Part shown: positions 38,491-51,428 of the stretch, in pieces
Layout of the letters: every line of letters starts with the position of its first letter
Numbering within the stretch: position 1 is the stretch's first letter
DNA from: Collybia mongolica
Lineage: Eukaryota; Basidiomycota; Agaricomycetes; Agaricales; Clitocybaceae
Assembly (NCBI GenBank): GCA_013420905.1
Contig: JAAXNY010000005.1
Coordinates: 3,162,001-3,226,000 of the forward strand
Length of the DNA: 64,000 nt
Direction of reading: 5' to 3'
Made by a program: the position numbers and the translations under genes
Notes under the pieces: generated by a model
What the model saw: only the letters and a program-made list of their open reading frames with translations
Told to the model about the DNA's origin: nothing
The model's database searches: none

Positions 38491-39174
38491 CTCTTTTTTT
38501 GGCGCATGATTCTTTCCTTTTTTCGTCCGGCCCGTTCCACAACGCATTTCCCCGGATCTATGAATTGACGGTGGCTTTCTTCTACGATGCGACCAAGCTT
38601 AGGTTCCAATTGCTTTATGCGGGCAAATACTATAACTATCAATGTAATTCTATCCGTCATGGTTATCGAAAGGACTACTTTGGTAGCTGCGCGCCACTGG
38701 CAGAACATGTTGCATCAAGGCCGAGACTAGTCTACAACACGTTCACTGGAAACACTCTGAATCCTTGACGTGCGCTCAACGTACCACTGCCATGTACCTC
38801 CGATGGCTGTCACGTACCAAGCTCTTGTATGGGTATAAGAAACATGGTGCACACCCTTGGTATCTCGAAGGTATATACGCCGATGACTCAGTGAGCCTAA
38901 TCAAGCAATATCCATAACAAATGCCCAGAACAGCCTTGAATATTTGCCTGCGAGCAAGAGGCACCACTGGAGATGGGTCGTTATCGCCGTCACGTGATGC
39001 TTCACTTTTAACTTGTGAAGCTTAATTTAATGGACTGAGTTCGCCGCCCGAACAGCCTTTTCCTTACGTCCACCATCACGCCATCCGTTCCTTCAAAACG
39101 CCGTTACATCGTTTCCTCCTTTCTCTCTTAATCCCCCCACCCAAAATCCTCTTCTTTTCTCCAATCGCCCAGTC
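38491..39174. other. Intergenic region upstream of the GPI-anchored protein gene
   Basis: About 680 bp. A 93-codon open frame at 38487-38768 has no ATG and overlaps the end of the Gemin2 gene. The last 150 bp before 39175 are pyrimidine-rich (CT-rich tracts ending CCAGTC-ATG), a common core-promoter style in basidiomycete genes that are strongly expressed. Nothing else recognised. Confidence 0.5.
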
Positions 39175-39912
39175 ATGCGTAACGTCGGTGTCGTCTTTCT
39201 CTCCGTCGCAGCCTCTGCATTGGCCTACCAAGTTACCACCCCATCTGCTAGCAAAGGATGGACAGATACGGGTGCCCAAACGTCAGCAACCACTCTACCA
39301 ATGTCCCTGTTTCCCGCAACTGACTGTCTTTAGTCTCGCGTGGCAGCGCGTGGATACAGACCGTCTCAATTTTACAGCGGTCCTTACCAATGAGGTAGGC
39401 TCAACTTCATTCCCCATGCTGAAGCCAGTCACCTCATGTGTACTTAGGATCGCAGCGTCATGCCCATCAATAACCAAGTCCTCGCTGCCCAAATCGATGG
39501 GAACCTCCTTACAACTGTCCTCAATCCCCCTAGCGCTGGATGGCCAGTTGGAGAGCATTTTCGGGTCAACTTTGTAAAGAGTCCCGAAGAGCTTGACACC
39601 ATCCTCGCGCAGTCCAGCGAATTCGACATCTTACCTCCTAAGGACGTAACCACCTCAAAGACTAGTACTACCCTTAGACCGTAAAGGTGATTTCATTGGG
39701 TATACATGCACTTCTAATTACATATGGTCAGGAGCAACACTGCAACCACGCCGACCCCTCAGACCGCCGTCCCCAGCAGCAATAGTAATGTCAATGGCGA
39801 CCCTACGGACGGTAATACCAACCCTCCTGGCAACAGCGGCGCTTCTATGGCTACGAGGGCACACTCTGGCCTCCTTTCAGTTTTCGCTCTTCTTGGTTTC
39901 TTCCTGGCCTAG
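39175..39912 (+). CDS. Secreted GPI-anchored KRE9/KNH-domain protein
   Basis: Cell-surface protein probably linked to beta-1,6-glucan or wall assembly. The signal peptide is MRNVGVVFLSVAASALA, cleaved before YQVTTPSASKGW. The body has the KRE9/KNH N-terminal fold (WTDTGAQTLAWQRVDTDRLN, VMPINNQVLAAQIDG, GEHFRVNFVKSPEELDTILA). A Ser/Thr/Pro linker (TATTPTPQTAVPSSNSN) leads to the GPI signal: small residues NSGAS followed by a short spacer and the hydrophobic tail GLLSVFALLGFFLA. Four exons; introns have donors GTCAGC, GTAGGC and GTAAAG. The whole protein is about 180 residues, a common Agaricomycete type. Confidence 0.83.
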
Positions 39913-40224
39913 GTCTCTTTGACAGAATTCTATTTCGAAAGCCCCTAGCATTCTTCGTGATTGGACCTCGTAACTTAGATTCTATTGAACATTCATTCGT
40001 CGTAAATGCAACACTCTTTATTCGCAATGCACATATAAGGCACATAAGGAGATAAATGGATTATTGGACATGACGACATAATGCTTCGCATCCGGGGTTA
40101 CATAAAAATCGTTTATTTCATATAAATATCACGGAAGCGCATCCCGCAAACATCCCGATCAACTAATTATAAGTTCCGTGAAATTGTTCATTCCCAAAAT
40201 TTTAACAATCACTGTTCCGCAACA
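39913..40224. other. Intergenic region upstream of BNA6
   Basis: 312 AT-rich bases holding the 3' UTR of the GPI protein gene and the BNA6 promoter. No gene or repeat recognised. Confidence 0.5.
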
Positions 40225-41369
<1,145 letters not shown>

Positions 41370-41413
41370 CTGGTCATGGCCTAGGCGATGAGGGGTATCT
41401 GCACGTCCGTATT

Positions 41414-42674
41414 TTATTTTGTCAAATTAAATAGAGCGATTGCATTTCCACCGCGCACAACGTCCTTGTCTGCTTGGCTCCACCCCTGAACTCCGTCGAT
41501 TGCTTCTAAATTCTCGACGACGCTCTTCCACTTCTCGGTTGAATGAAGGGGCGGGAAAAAGGGGTGATCAGTTCCAAATAGCATCCGTTGACTACCCAGA
41601 CCGCGCGTCAAGGAGCCAGTCACAGAAGCACCTGTTTCAAACTTCTCGGACCGAGCGATCGTGTCGCTGACGAATCCAAGCTCCTCTGAACCATAGGCCA
41701 CAGCATCAAAGTACAATTTCCCAAGATAATACCTGGCGTCGTGCTTGAGTCTTGATACCACAACTGGGTCGTGGTCGATACATGACGCGAGGCGAGAAGA
41801 CAGTTGCGGTAGCGCGCCCCCAGAATGTGCAAGAAGAAGACGGAGGGATGGGAAGCGATCGAGGACCCCGGAGAGGATGAGTCTAGTCGTGGCCTGCAAA
41901 ATCACATCAATATTGTGGGCTGTTACATGTAAGTGGGTATCAAACTGACGATTGTGGTTTCGAATGGGAAACCCAGCGCGAGCGGAAGGACGTGCCCGTT
42001 GTCCTTGTCTCCCCATGCCTTCCCATCTACTCCGTAGTGTGGGTGTATAAATACCACAAGGCCGGCTTTTTCGATCGCTGCCCAGATGGGGTCAAGGACC
42101 TCATCGTCCAGACCTTTTCCAATGCCCCGAGTACCCATGATCAACCCTCGCAAGTGGGGCAATTTCGAGATCTGTTCGACAGTATCAAGGAGTGAAGCTG
42201 TAGTGATTTCGGGGACGAGGGGCAACAAGCCGAAACCGTAGAGACGTTTGATGGAAACATCGGACACGTTCGGGGACGTGGAACAGTACTGTTCAAGGTC
42301 ATCGTTGAGATCCGAGGCTAGGGTCTGAGCCTGAGATGCTGAAAGGAAGTCAAGCCACGGGTTGGCAGTACTATGTCCGTAATGTTCAGAAGAGGTGATG
42401 TAGATGCTGTGAATGGTACTCACCTAACCACCGACACATCAATTCCATGTTTATCCATAAACTTTAGCTTCTCTTCACGATCCCAATATTGGGGCCCTAC
42501 GGGCCGTCCTCCACTTGGCTCATGGTCCAAAATCAACAGCCGCTCTTCGAACTTTCCATCATGCGCCGGCAATGACCTGATAAATGGAACAGAGGACCGT
42601 GTTCGCAAGAGCGAAGCGTATCGGGGGAGATAGACATGGGTGTGTATGTCGACTAGGAGCTTTTTTGATGCCAT
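41414..42674 (-). CDS. 2-amino-3-carboxymuconate-6-semialdehyde decarboxylase (ACMSD-type amidohydrolase)
   Basis: Zn-dependent decarboxylase of the amidohydrolase superfamily. It removes CO2 from ACMS and diverts it from spontaneous closure to quinolinate. Three exons (42674-42424, 42370-41950, 41893-41414) give 383 residues. Metal ligands: HxH in LLVDIHTHVYLPRY, His in VVFIHPHYGVDGKAWGD, catalytic His in LLLAHSGGALPQL and Asp in LFGTDHPFFPP. The segment GLIMGTRGIGKGLDDEVLD matches the family beta-strand/loop. A second in-frame ATG at 42680 adds ML. Relatives in the same clan (gamma-resorcylate or 5-carboxyuracil decarboxylase) cannot be fully excluded, but the neighbour BNA6 favours ACMSD. 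Confidence 0.82.
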
Positions 42675-42868
42675 GAGCATGTCAGAGTAAAAGGACCCGT
42701 GCACATGGTTGAGGGAAACGCCACTATTACGGGTAAAAGACTCGGTTAAGACCAAGTCGGAGCCAAGCAACTGCAAAGCCAACGGAAGTAATTTCAATAA
42801 ATTCGGTTCCCCGCGAGGCAGATATCAACAACAGATTTTACGGATACCATATTGATTTTTCATCCCAC

Positions 42869-44535
42869 ATGGCTTCACCTGTTCGACAAGAATTACAGTC
42901 TATTCGAGATGAGGTGGGGACTCGTTCATCATAGTATACCGCGTCCTTTAACATCATTGGCCCAAGGTCACTGAAATAGCAGTCATCGTGTCCCGCGTAC
43001 AAAAACGCTTGACTGACGTGTCACGTCGGTCAGAGGAGCACGGTGGGGTCTGGCAGGCAAGGGTCATTGAGCTTGAAAACCAAAACAAGGAATACCTCAA
43101 TAGGGCAAACTGGCTACATCAACAAAATGCTCAGTTAGAAAGTAAAGTCTCCCAATGGAAGCCTGAGATGGACAATGCTATAAATGCTCGCGACGCAGCT
43201 TTCCGAAAGCTAAGGAACACTCGGAGAGTGGTGCGCGATTTGATTGATGAGCGGGTAAATCATACGCCTGGTCTGCTCCGCCTGTAGGGTGCCAACATTT
43301 TTGAGTCAAGTTGCAGGGAGACGAACCTCATGGAGGAACAAATAATGTCAACGATGAACTTAAAGAAGAAGAAACCGCAGGTGCACTACGGGAGGCTCTG
43401 GCTGCCTTCAGGGGCTCCTCTACAGACACGGGCAGTGATAAAACTGTTCGTGGGGGCAGGCCCAGCATGCCTGTCGGGAAATCGAACACACCTGTTGCGG
43501 AAAGCTCGAGATCAGCGCATCGTGGAGAAAGGACCTCTGCAAGTTCACCTGTCGGTAGCGACCGAATTGACGATTCTACTCGTACAGAGGTCCTCTCTGG
43601 GTCTTTCATGACTACCCCCACGCAATTTTCAGACTTGTCAGTTCACCCAGTTACCGAATCTCAAGCTGTCGGGCAAGAGTGGAGGGTCCATTATTCAAAG
43701 CCTCCAGCTTCGGCAAGCATATCAACAGGACCGAATTCACACTCTAAGTTAGTGCGGTGTGCGATAATCAGGGAAGAAACGGTCTGGGATTTCTGATTCC
43801 TCTTAGACTATAGATAGCGTTAACAATATTATTGAGACAGGTTGAAGAGCTGAGAAGGTATTCCGAGTGCTTACCCCAATTTTATCTAAGCTGACCACCA
43901 TTATCAGTCTTGATCTGGCCCCAGAGTTTGGCCTACGGCTGCATGTCGAAGGTGATCGGGCGTTTGTGTATGACCCGATTTTTCTTGAGGGCCCGTCGCA
44001 GACGTATATTCTTGAATGGAGTAGAGGGGGGGTGAATCAAAAGATCAAGGAGTATATCACACGAAGTGGAGCAAAAACACCAGTTTTCCACACTTTTACG
44101 TTTCCAACGACAGAGGTGGGATTGAGGTTAATTTTGTTGTTGATACACCATTCACCATCCCGAATAGAATTCACACAAATGGTACTATATTGGGATGCAC
44201 AGCTGGAAAGTGACAGAACTGCCGTGGTCCATCTGGGAAAGTCTGGGACGTAAGGTGAGGACAGAGGAATGTCCGTTTTGCAGGAGTCTAATGAAGAGTT
44301 GTATGTCCAGTCAAGGCAAAAACTCTTGAGAAAGTTGAGCGAGCGCTGTCATATGCAAATTGATGAACAAGACATTGTAAAAATGCTGGATGATGGCGAG
44401 TTGTTCCAGTTTTGCGTGGAAATTTCGAGCACTCTATACAAGGTGAAGTCGGAAAATTTTGCCAAACGGATAGGCTACGGTCCAAAGCCTGATAATCGAC
44501 CACGCCGGGTTGACAGTGGAAGTGGAACACAGTGA
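42869..44535 (+). CDS. Coiled-coil protein with basidiomycete DUF6697-like C-terminal domain
   Basis: Six or so exons. The N-terminus MASPVRQELQSIRDEVTEIA and the next 100 residues form a coiled coil (ARVIELENQNKEYLNRANWL, LESKVSQWKPEMDNAINARD). A Ser/Thr-rich linker of about 120 residues follows. The C-terminal region carries YILEWSRGGVNQKI and, after a splice that removes an in-frame-looking segment, TTENSHKWYYIGMHSWKVTE and LPWSIWESLGRK. These recall a domain of unknown function that is expanded in Basidiomycota (DUF6697, named from memory). Ends RPRRVDSGSGTQ. No membrane segment. Function unknown; divergent from ACMSD (194 bp). Confidence 0.65.
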
Positions 44536-45030
44536 TCGGCGTTGCAAGTGTGGTAGAGGGGGATTGAGCTCGATCATTGTTTGATCTATATATGAACTGA
44601 GAGCTGTCATGCAAGAGTTAGATGGCAACTGAGGTCTAAATACGCTACAAGCTCATCTGCGTGTGGATATTGTTTCGGAGCCAAGTGGCGGGTCGTTATG
44701 GCCGTTTTCAATTTTGAACGATCGGTGTGATGGATCGCAAGCCGTAACAATGGCATGTCGCGTGCGGGACCCTCATCTGATCTTTCCAAACAACCCTGAT
44801 ACCTGGTTACTTGTTGTCAATTTGGGCTATGAATACTTACTGCTATCACTTTTCTCCTTCATATGTGCACTGGCTGCCTTCAGTACTCACTTTTACCCAT
44901 TACCTGGTCAGAGGGCAGCAATTAAGCCCGCCGTTTCACGATCGTTCTCAACCCTCTTTTGGAGCCGTTTCTATTGTTTTCAGGTTTGACACGAGTTCTT
45001 TCCAGCTTCCTGGCTGTCCGTGGGCGCAAC
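44536..45030. other. Region upstream of the Ser/Thr-rich membrane protein
   Basis: About 500 bp. It contains a frame coding a hydrophobic stretch (YLLLSLFSFICALAAFSTHF, near 44830-44890) and an acceptor-like TTTTCAG at 44986. It may therefore hold a 5' UTR intron or an unrecognised first exon encoding a signal peptide for the downstream gene. I could not join it in frame to that gene with a convincing donor. Confidence 0.4.
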
Positions 45031-46212
45031 ATGCACCATGGACGACCGTATAAGAGACGCTTTGACGTCGCACCCCGTCAGGAGGGGAACGGGAGTTCCA
45101 CGTCTGTGGGAGCAGGAAATGTGAATACGACATCCTCGACTTCGGCCACCGTTTCTACCTCAATTTCCTTATCGTCGGGTGTCGTGACAGAGACCTCATC
45201 GTCATCCGTTTTGAGTAATCAAACGAGTCAAACGTTGACGACACCAAGCACTACATCATCCTCAGGCCAAGTTTCTTCAAGTCAGGCTTCGTCAACGGAG
45301 TCAGGTACTCTGTCCACCGAGAAGACAACTCCCACAATTTCAACCACAACTAGTTCCTCTAGATCTGTCTTGCGTTCCTCGTGAGTTTCTCAAACCTAGA
45401 ATTCGCCATTCGTTCCCACTATCGATCTAGGACTCCAGTACCATCCAACACAAGCGCCAATAGCTCTTCTGCAAGTATCGAGACTTCGACAACTTCAGCC
45501 TCAATTTCAACTCCTCCGACAACTTTTATCATTACAGCTGGACCACCATCCGATACACCAACGAGTATCATCGGTACATATACGTTCTCCCCGTCTGCCA
45601 CAAAGGAGCCGGCATCCGGTCTTGTAAATGGGTACGCAAACCAATTTTACCCCTACAGCTGACATCTGACATTGTAGAAGGTTTTGGCAGAACACGGGTG
45701 CAGTCGCGGGTACTTTCACAGCACTGGGGGTTTTTGTTCTGGGAATCATAGCGGCATTCATCATCTTACGAAGAAGGCGCGCCCGGAGAACTCAGAGTGA
45801 AGACGAGTTCTTTGAAAACTTCGCTGTAACATCCGGCAGCATGGCCCGCGACTCGGCACAAGCTGCATCTTCACACGGCCACACGATGTCGCCGCACTCT
45901 AGCTTTGCGGAGCTTGCGGCACAGGCTCCTATGGATGTTTACTCCGAGAATAACATGTACAATATACACTATGGGCCAGGTTACCCATCCGGCACTTCGC
46001 ACGGCTTCGCGCCTGTGGACGGAGGAGCTAATACGTATCCCAATGACTCTAGCCTCCAAATGAACCAACAACCGTCTTACCCAATCGCCTCGGAAGCACA
46101 ACCCCAAAGTCATTATATTCTTCCGCCTGCCCGTGCCGTGCATGATCAGCAGCAGGCTGCACCCAGGAGGTCCTATCAACGGTCCATAGATTCATTCTAC
46201 GGCGCTTCATGA
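45031..46212 (+). CDS. Ser/Thr-rich single-pass membrane protein (MID2/WSC-like architecture)
   Basis: Three exons; joins near 45381-45430 and 45633-45679. The N-terminal half is an extended Ser/Thr stretch (TSSTSATVSTSISLSSG and similar), likely O-mannosylated. It is followed by one membrane helix, TGAVAGTFTALGVFVLGIIA-AFIIL, a stop-transfer cluster RRRRARR and a 150-residue cytosolic tail rich in Tyr, Pro, Ser and Gln (HYGPGYPSGTSHGFAPVDGG). The layout is that of fungal wall-stress sensors, but there is no WSC cysteine domain. The ATG at 45031 gives MHHGRPYKRRFDVAPRQEG, without a clear signal peptide. The frame is open upstream to a TTG at 44959, so the true start may lie in an upstream exon. 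Confidence 0.7.
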
Positions 46213-46649
46213 TAGTCTCGGTATACCATTGTAATGGTAAGGCGAGTTTTTGTAAACGGTGTGTTGCTCTCTTCCAACAATATATACTAAGTAAGGCATA
46301 CTCACGCTCATTTCTCAGACATGTTTATCGTACAGTGATTTTATCTCTTTCTATCCTCATGTATCCAACACAATTTTGGATGCCCTAGCTTTAGGCATCC
46401 AGAGAACATATTTTTTTTTCGTAATTTGTATATTTCTTAAAGAACAGATCACAAAATCAAAAAGCTCCATCGGCGTAGGACCGGATCGTTAGTTTTTCAT
46501 GTTATGTACACTTGTTGTGAGTGTAACGCGACTAGGTAACACGTGATTAGTATGTACTGGGCACATGATCTCACAACTCCCGCCGCCGCGCCTAGCGTTC
46601 GGACCTTGTCACTACTCCGGAATTGACTTTCGACGCGCATTTGCCACCC
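46213..46649. other. Intergenic region upstream of the enoyl-CoA hydratase gene
   Basis: About 440 AT-rich bases with an inverted GCATCC / GGATGC pair around 46378-46400 (GGATGCC...GGCATCC) that can form a hairpin followed by a T run; it may belong to the 3' end of the upstream transcript. No gene seen. Confidence 0.4.
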
Positions 46650-47807
46650 ATGTTGTTCTTCAGACTATCTGGCGTTCAACTAAGAGCTGTTTCCCGTAGA
46701 TATCTATCGACTCCCTCGAGACAGGCTATCCTTGAACCGTTAACATCTCATCCGGGAATAACATGCCTTTCACTCAATCGGCCTCAAAGCAAGAATGCTA
46801 TATCACTAACATTACTTGAGGTACGGTCAAATGTGCAATGGTACATCATGGATGCTCATGTACCCTCAGCAACTTCGAGAAAACCTTGAGACGGCTCATT
46901 TCGACAAGAGGTAAAAGATCATGGGACGAATTCGAGTTTCAACAGGACTCAAGTTCCCACTTCAGCATTCGCGTCCTTATACTCCGTTCTTCAACAGTTG
47001 GCTCCTTCTGCGCAGGGGCTGATCTTGCTGAAAGACGGACCATGTCGCAAATGCAAGTCGCCAAATTTCTTGCAGATTTGCGTGACGCTTTAGGGAAACT
47101 TGAAAATCTTCCTATGCCTACAATCGCTGCAATTGATGGGCCTGCTCTTGGGGGAGGACTAGAACTCAGCCTTGCTTGTGATTTAAGGGTGGCTGGTATG
47201 CCTTTTTGCATCCTGTACCTGTACAAGCAATAATGGTTCGCAGGTCAAAGTGTCACAAAAATTGGCCTTCCCGAGACAAGCCTTGGAATCATACCCGGTG
47301 CAGGCGGAACGCAAAGAGCTGCAAGACTATTGGGGCCTTCAAAGGCTAAGGATCTGATCTTTACTGCAAGAACTTTGAATGCCGAGGAGGCTCTTGAATG
47401 GGGTAATTTCTCACTTTCATAAATGATCCAGTCTAAAGAGTTGCATAGGCCTTGTTGATTATATTTCTGCCCCTGGATCCACCGGTTTTGAGCGTGCACT
47501 TTCACTAGCAGAGACTATTGTGAAAAATGGTGGGGCGCTCGTATACTTGTTATTTGGATACACCATAATATGTTACTCTACAGCGCCTTTGGCCCTAAGA
47601 GCCGCAAAGCAGGCCATATCACGTTCTGAGGATCTTGCCCTTGAAACTGGTAATGCAAATTATATTCTGCCTGGGATACTCTATTGATTTTGTACAGGCT
47701 TGGATTTCGAACGAGCGTCTTACGAGGGTCTTTTGACAAGCAAGGATCGAACGGAAGCTCTCGAAGCGTTCAAGGAAAAGAGACGACCCGTGTTCAAAGG
47801 AGAATAG
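46650..47807 (+). CDS. Mitochondrial enoyl-CoA hydratase / methylglutaconyl-CoA hydratase-like
   Basis: Crotonase-fold enzyme adding water to an enoyl-CoA, in beta-oxidation or leucine breakdown (AUH type). Start [20 protein letters not shown], an Arg-rich amphipathic mitochondrial presequence. Substrate pocket [20 protein letters not shown]; oxyanion-hole residues in [13 protein letters not shown] and the conserved [20 protein letters not shown]. Catalytic region [21 protein letters not shown]-terminus [17 protein letters not shown] is typical of the AUH/enoyl-CoA hydratase branch. About six exons; a small exon (46870-46911) encodes [13 protein letters not shown]. Ends 55 bp from the SEC10 stop codon. 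Confidence 0.9.
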
Positions 47808-47862
47808 ATTATCGAAATAGTAAACAATTACATGCCATCGTACAAAATTCTACGATCCACTA

Positions 47863-50800
47863 TCAGTTTCCAAGAGCCCGTATTGGAATAGAGAAACTAC
47901 CACCGAAACTCGTCGAAATTGTGGGTATACCTCTGGTAATACCTTCGCCAAGTTTCAGCCCTTCCAGGTCTTTCATCATAATGCTGAGTCGGCCAAATCG
48001 GTCTTTCAACCCTCTGCTCTCTGCTCCGCCTCCGTCTTCTGGTATACCCTGTGCATCATTGAATATCTTCCCAAACTGACCCCAATCACTCCGCAATGCA
48101 AGATACGGCTTCAGCAAACTAGCGTCAATGCGACCGAGATAGTTCTCAGTGATGTACGACTTGAGGATCTCTGGCCGGACCAGGAACACATTGCCCAGCT
48201 GACGGATGAATTCGAATCGTTCGTGCAGAGCCGGGGCGCCGAAAGTGCTTATAGTGTCTTGGTATGATTTAAGATCCCTGAAAAATATTGAATAAGTCCA
48301 GCCAAGCGAATATTATATACATCACATACTTTGCCAACATCAATCCCCCAGTTGCACTGACGGGAAACTTTCGCATATGCTCCAATAAAACGCTATGTAA
48401 AGGGTCAGCACACATTGTGCACCCAATCAATCACACTGACCTGTGGAAGGCGACACCAATCTCGGTCAGGAAAACTTCGAGATTCTTACCGCTCAAGCTC
48501 TGCTTGGCAGCATCACGAACTTTCTCCAAAAACTCGCAGCAGAGAATGCACGGATCTGTGTTGACACGCGCAAACGAGAGGTCATCGTCACGGGGGTTAA
48601 AATCGTTACGCTTCTGTTTAGTGAGCTGCACAGAAAGCCATTGGACAACAGCTAGGATAGTATTAGTTTGGCAGCGGAGTTGAAGAAAGTGAGGTAAAGA
48701 ACACACCGTCTGTAATACGTTGGAGAAGCTGATTCGCTCCTCCTTCAAGCCGACTTACGGATTGGTTGTTAAAGACAACCATCTCACGTCGGATAGTGAC
48801 TGATGAACTGGCCAAGGGAAGTAGTGCAGTATTTACATACTGCTGCCATAAATGACAGATGAGATCCACTAATTTTAGTATTGCCAGTGGTTGCAGAGCC
48901 GGCTCAGCTTTACTATCAGCTCCTTCTAACCGCATCTGAGCGCTGCGCACCTCGGTTAGTAAGGGATATTTTATTAATGGAAGCGGGAACAGTAACTGAC
49001 GTGTCAAGGGCTGCTCCCACATAAGCACTGCCAAGAGCCTCCGCAAGAACTCGAAGCAAAGCAAACGTATTTTTTGCCCTTTAATAACATGAGTAATATG
49101 TAAATTGGGCGGAAAACACTTACACATCATTTGTTGAGCTCAATTCAACGCATCGACCGATGGCTTCGGCATGCCATTTCAACATCTGTTCTGCGACATC
49201 AACGCTTAAAAACCCATCTTCTTCCTGTAATGGTTCCTCGCTGGCCCTATCCTGATTTCCTGTGTTTATTCCTCCGAATCGCATGAGAGCAGCAGCCGCC
49301 TGGGCTGAAGTCGTTGAACCTCCACTTGTAGATGTTGTAGCCGCCGCCGCACTTAGTTGATTCACCATTCGGTCGAACATAGATGATTTTCCTCGTTGGG
49401 TCCTTTCCTACTCAATTCTGTAAGCTTGGTCAAAATGGATGCGCAACCAAGAAGCCATACGTGGAATTTGGTGAAGTTAGTTAACAAGTTAGAGTAAAGT
49501 GTTCCCAGGCTTTTACTCTCTCGCTCAAGATACCTTTGGCCTTCCGTGTATGGCACAAAGAGTTCCTCCATAGCGGTTTCTAGCATGGTGCTCACGGCGG
49601 CGGATGTTCCTGGAGCCATAGTACTTGTGGATGTCGTTAAAGATCTTCGAAACTCCGTGGCCTCATAGGGAGTTCGAGGCGAAACATGCGGGAGTTCATA
49701 GGTCTTGAGGTCTTCAACAAGTATGGAAGCTTGGATATGTACAAGTTGCAGAACTCGAAGATATGCGAGATCTGACATAGCAGTCCCTCGATGTAAAAGT
49801 TGCTCCATATGCTGTTGTATCTAGAAACATATCAACTGCATAGTAACAGCATTAAAATGTCAAGGACCCTACCGATTGCGCAAAGACTCGCTGGAGAAAA
49901 ACTTGCATCACAACAGATGGGTTTGGAAAAACGGCCTTGACAATTTGGGCCTCTGTCTCAACGGTCGCCCGAATCTCTGCGAAGAGTTCTGTCAAACCCA
50001 ATTCGCTTTTCGGTGGGCTAGCATCCGGGTTTGGTAATAGATCCCATCTAGCAACAACTAGTTGAACCTTGAACGAGAGGAACTCAAGGTGTTGAAATAG
50101 ACTTACAGAAGATTATCATCTTTCGCTTTGTGATCCCGTACATTATTAATGAAAAAGTCATGTTGATTCACATAGACTTGTACGCAGGATGTACCGCCGT
50201 TGAACTCAAGTAGAGTTTGTGCGCAGTGCTAAGACAGATATTTTAATATATGGGGTTGCTTCGAATAGATATATACATACATGCATCATTTTAGGGTCGC
50301 CCTTTCGGTAACACCTATCGAAAAGGTTGAGCATCTCTTTCTCAAACTTTTCACAGTATTTATCGATGTTTTCACGTGTCTAAGAAAGGTTAATATAGAT
50401 GGCAGACAAGAGGGTGTAACAGACCTTATCAGCAGAAGGAAGGTCAACCTCTTTTGCAACTGTATTTAGTCGCCGCAAAATGACTGCGACTTGACGCCTC
50501 CCAGCTCTGCCTTCTTTCCTCATTGTGTCCAGACGAGCTGTATCACCCCTGCTTAATTGATTATAGAAGTCAATGATATCATAGGCGGCTTGTGCCCGTT
50601 GTCGCTCAAGATGAACAGTTTCAAGCTGTTCACCTAACTCTCACTTAGTACCTATGATACCGGGGAGGATAATCCACAAACCTATTCGAACAGCTGTGCT
50701 GCTAACTTGATTTAGACGAGATTCCATCCCCGTGAATGAGATTCCGACATTCTGATGTAAATAAGTAAGCTTTCTCATTGGAAAATCGCGTACATACTTC

Positions 50801-51206
50801 GAATCCGCGGTTTAAATCCGTCATTTTCTTTGAATATTCTCGCTCAGCAACCCGTACACTCTTCTCCATCTGCTCTGTTTTTGCTTGCACATCTTTGCGT
50901 ACAGCAATGAGTTTGTCAACGGCGGCCTCGAACGTTCGTATAAAGGGCTTTGGATCAAATGCTATTACATACATTGAGCAAGAACAGGCTCCAAGATCTC
51001 AGTGACATACGTCCGTTATCCGCCTTGGACTGTGTAATGAGTTTCTCTGAGACTGCGCTCACGAAGTCTGTAACATCAAACTTTCCCTAAGATTGACAGT
51101 CAGCAGCACCTTTACCATATATCATGATCCTGACCTTAAATTCAGAGAGCTGGAGGTGCTCCTCAACACCAGGTTCCAAGGACAGAATTTTTTGAGGCCC
51201 TGGCAT
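47863..51206 (-). CDS. SEC10: Exocyst complex component SEC10 (EXOC5 homologue)
   Basis: Exocyst subunit bridging the vesicle-bound Sec15 to the rest of the complex. Starts MPGPQKILSLEPGVEEHLQL and continues, over a splice, GKFDVTDFVSAVSEKLITQS. The coiled-coil segment FDPKPFIRTFEAAVDKLIAV, KTEQMEKSVRVAEREYSKKM and FTGMESRLNQVSSTAVRI is diagnostic. Further exons: RLDTMRKEGRAGRRQVAVIL, ENIDKYCEKFEKEMLNLFDR, QVYVNQHDFFINNVRDHKAK and HRGTAMSDLAYLRVLQLVHI. The C-terminal bundle ends with YLGRIDASLLKPYLALRSDW. About fifteen exons, the most intron-rich gene here. Divergent from RIX1 (222 bp). Confidence 0.92.
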
Positions 51207-51428
51207 TGATGAGTTTCAAGTTGATTCCACAACAGATGGATGTTGGTGCAGGACGATTCAAGTTATGGTAAAGGTCCAAAGTCCATAAATTAAGTGGATA
51301 CGACAAGTCTCTCGGTTGCTGTGACTGGTTTTAGTAAGTTTGATCTGAGATGCTATATTTGTTGCTGTAATGGTCGGAAGCCTTCGCCTCGGACGGAGGA
51401 GATTTTGAAAACATTTTCGGATGGCAGG

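Noticed and set aside
38202..38708. 168-codon minus-strand open frame
   Set aside because: Overlaps the conserved last exon of Gemin2 in antisense and shows no domain.
41414..42674. Gamma-resorcylate or 5-carboxyuracil decarboxylase
   Set aside because: Same superfamily and ligands, but overall segment order and the BNA6 neighbour fit ACMSD better; not fully excluded.
45160..45630. Tandem repeat array
   Set aside because: The low complexity comes from Ser/Thr codons of the membrane protein; there is no regular repeat unit at DNA level.
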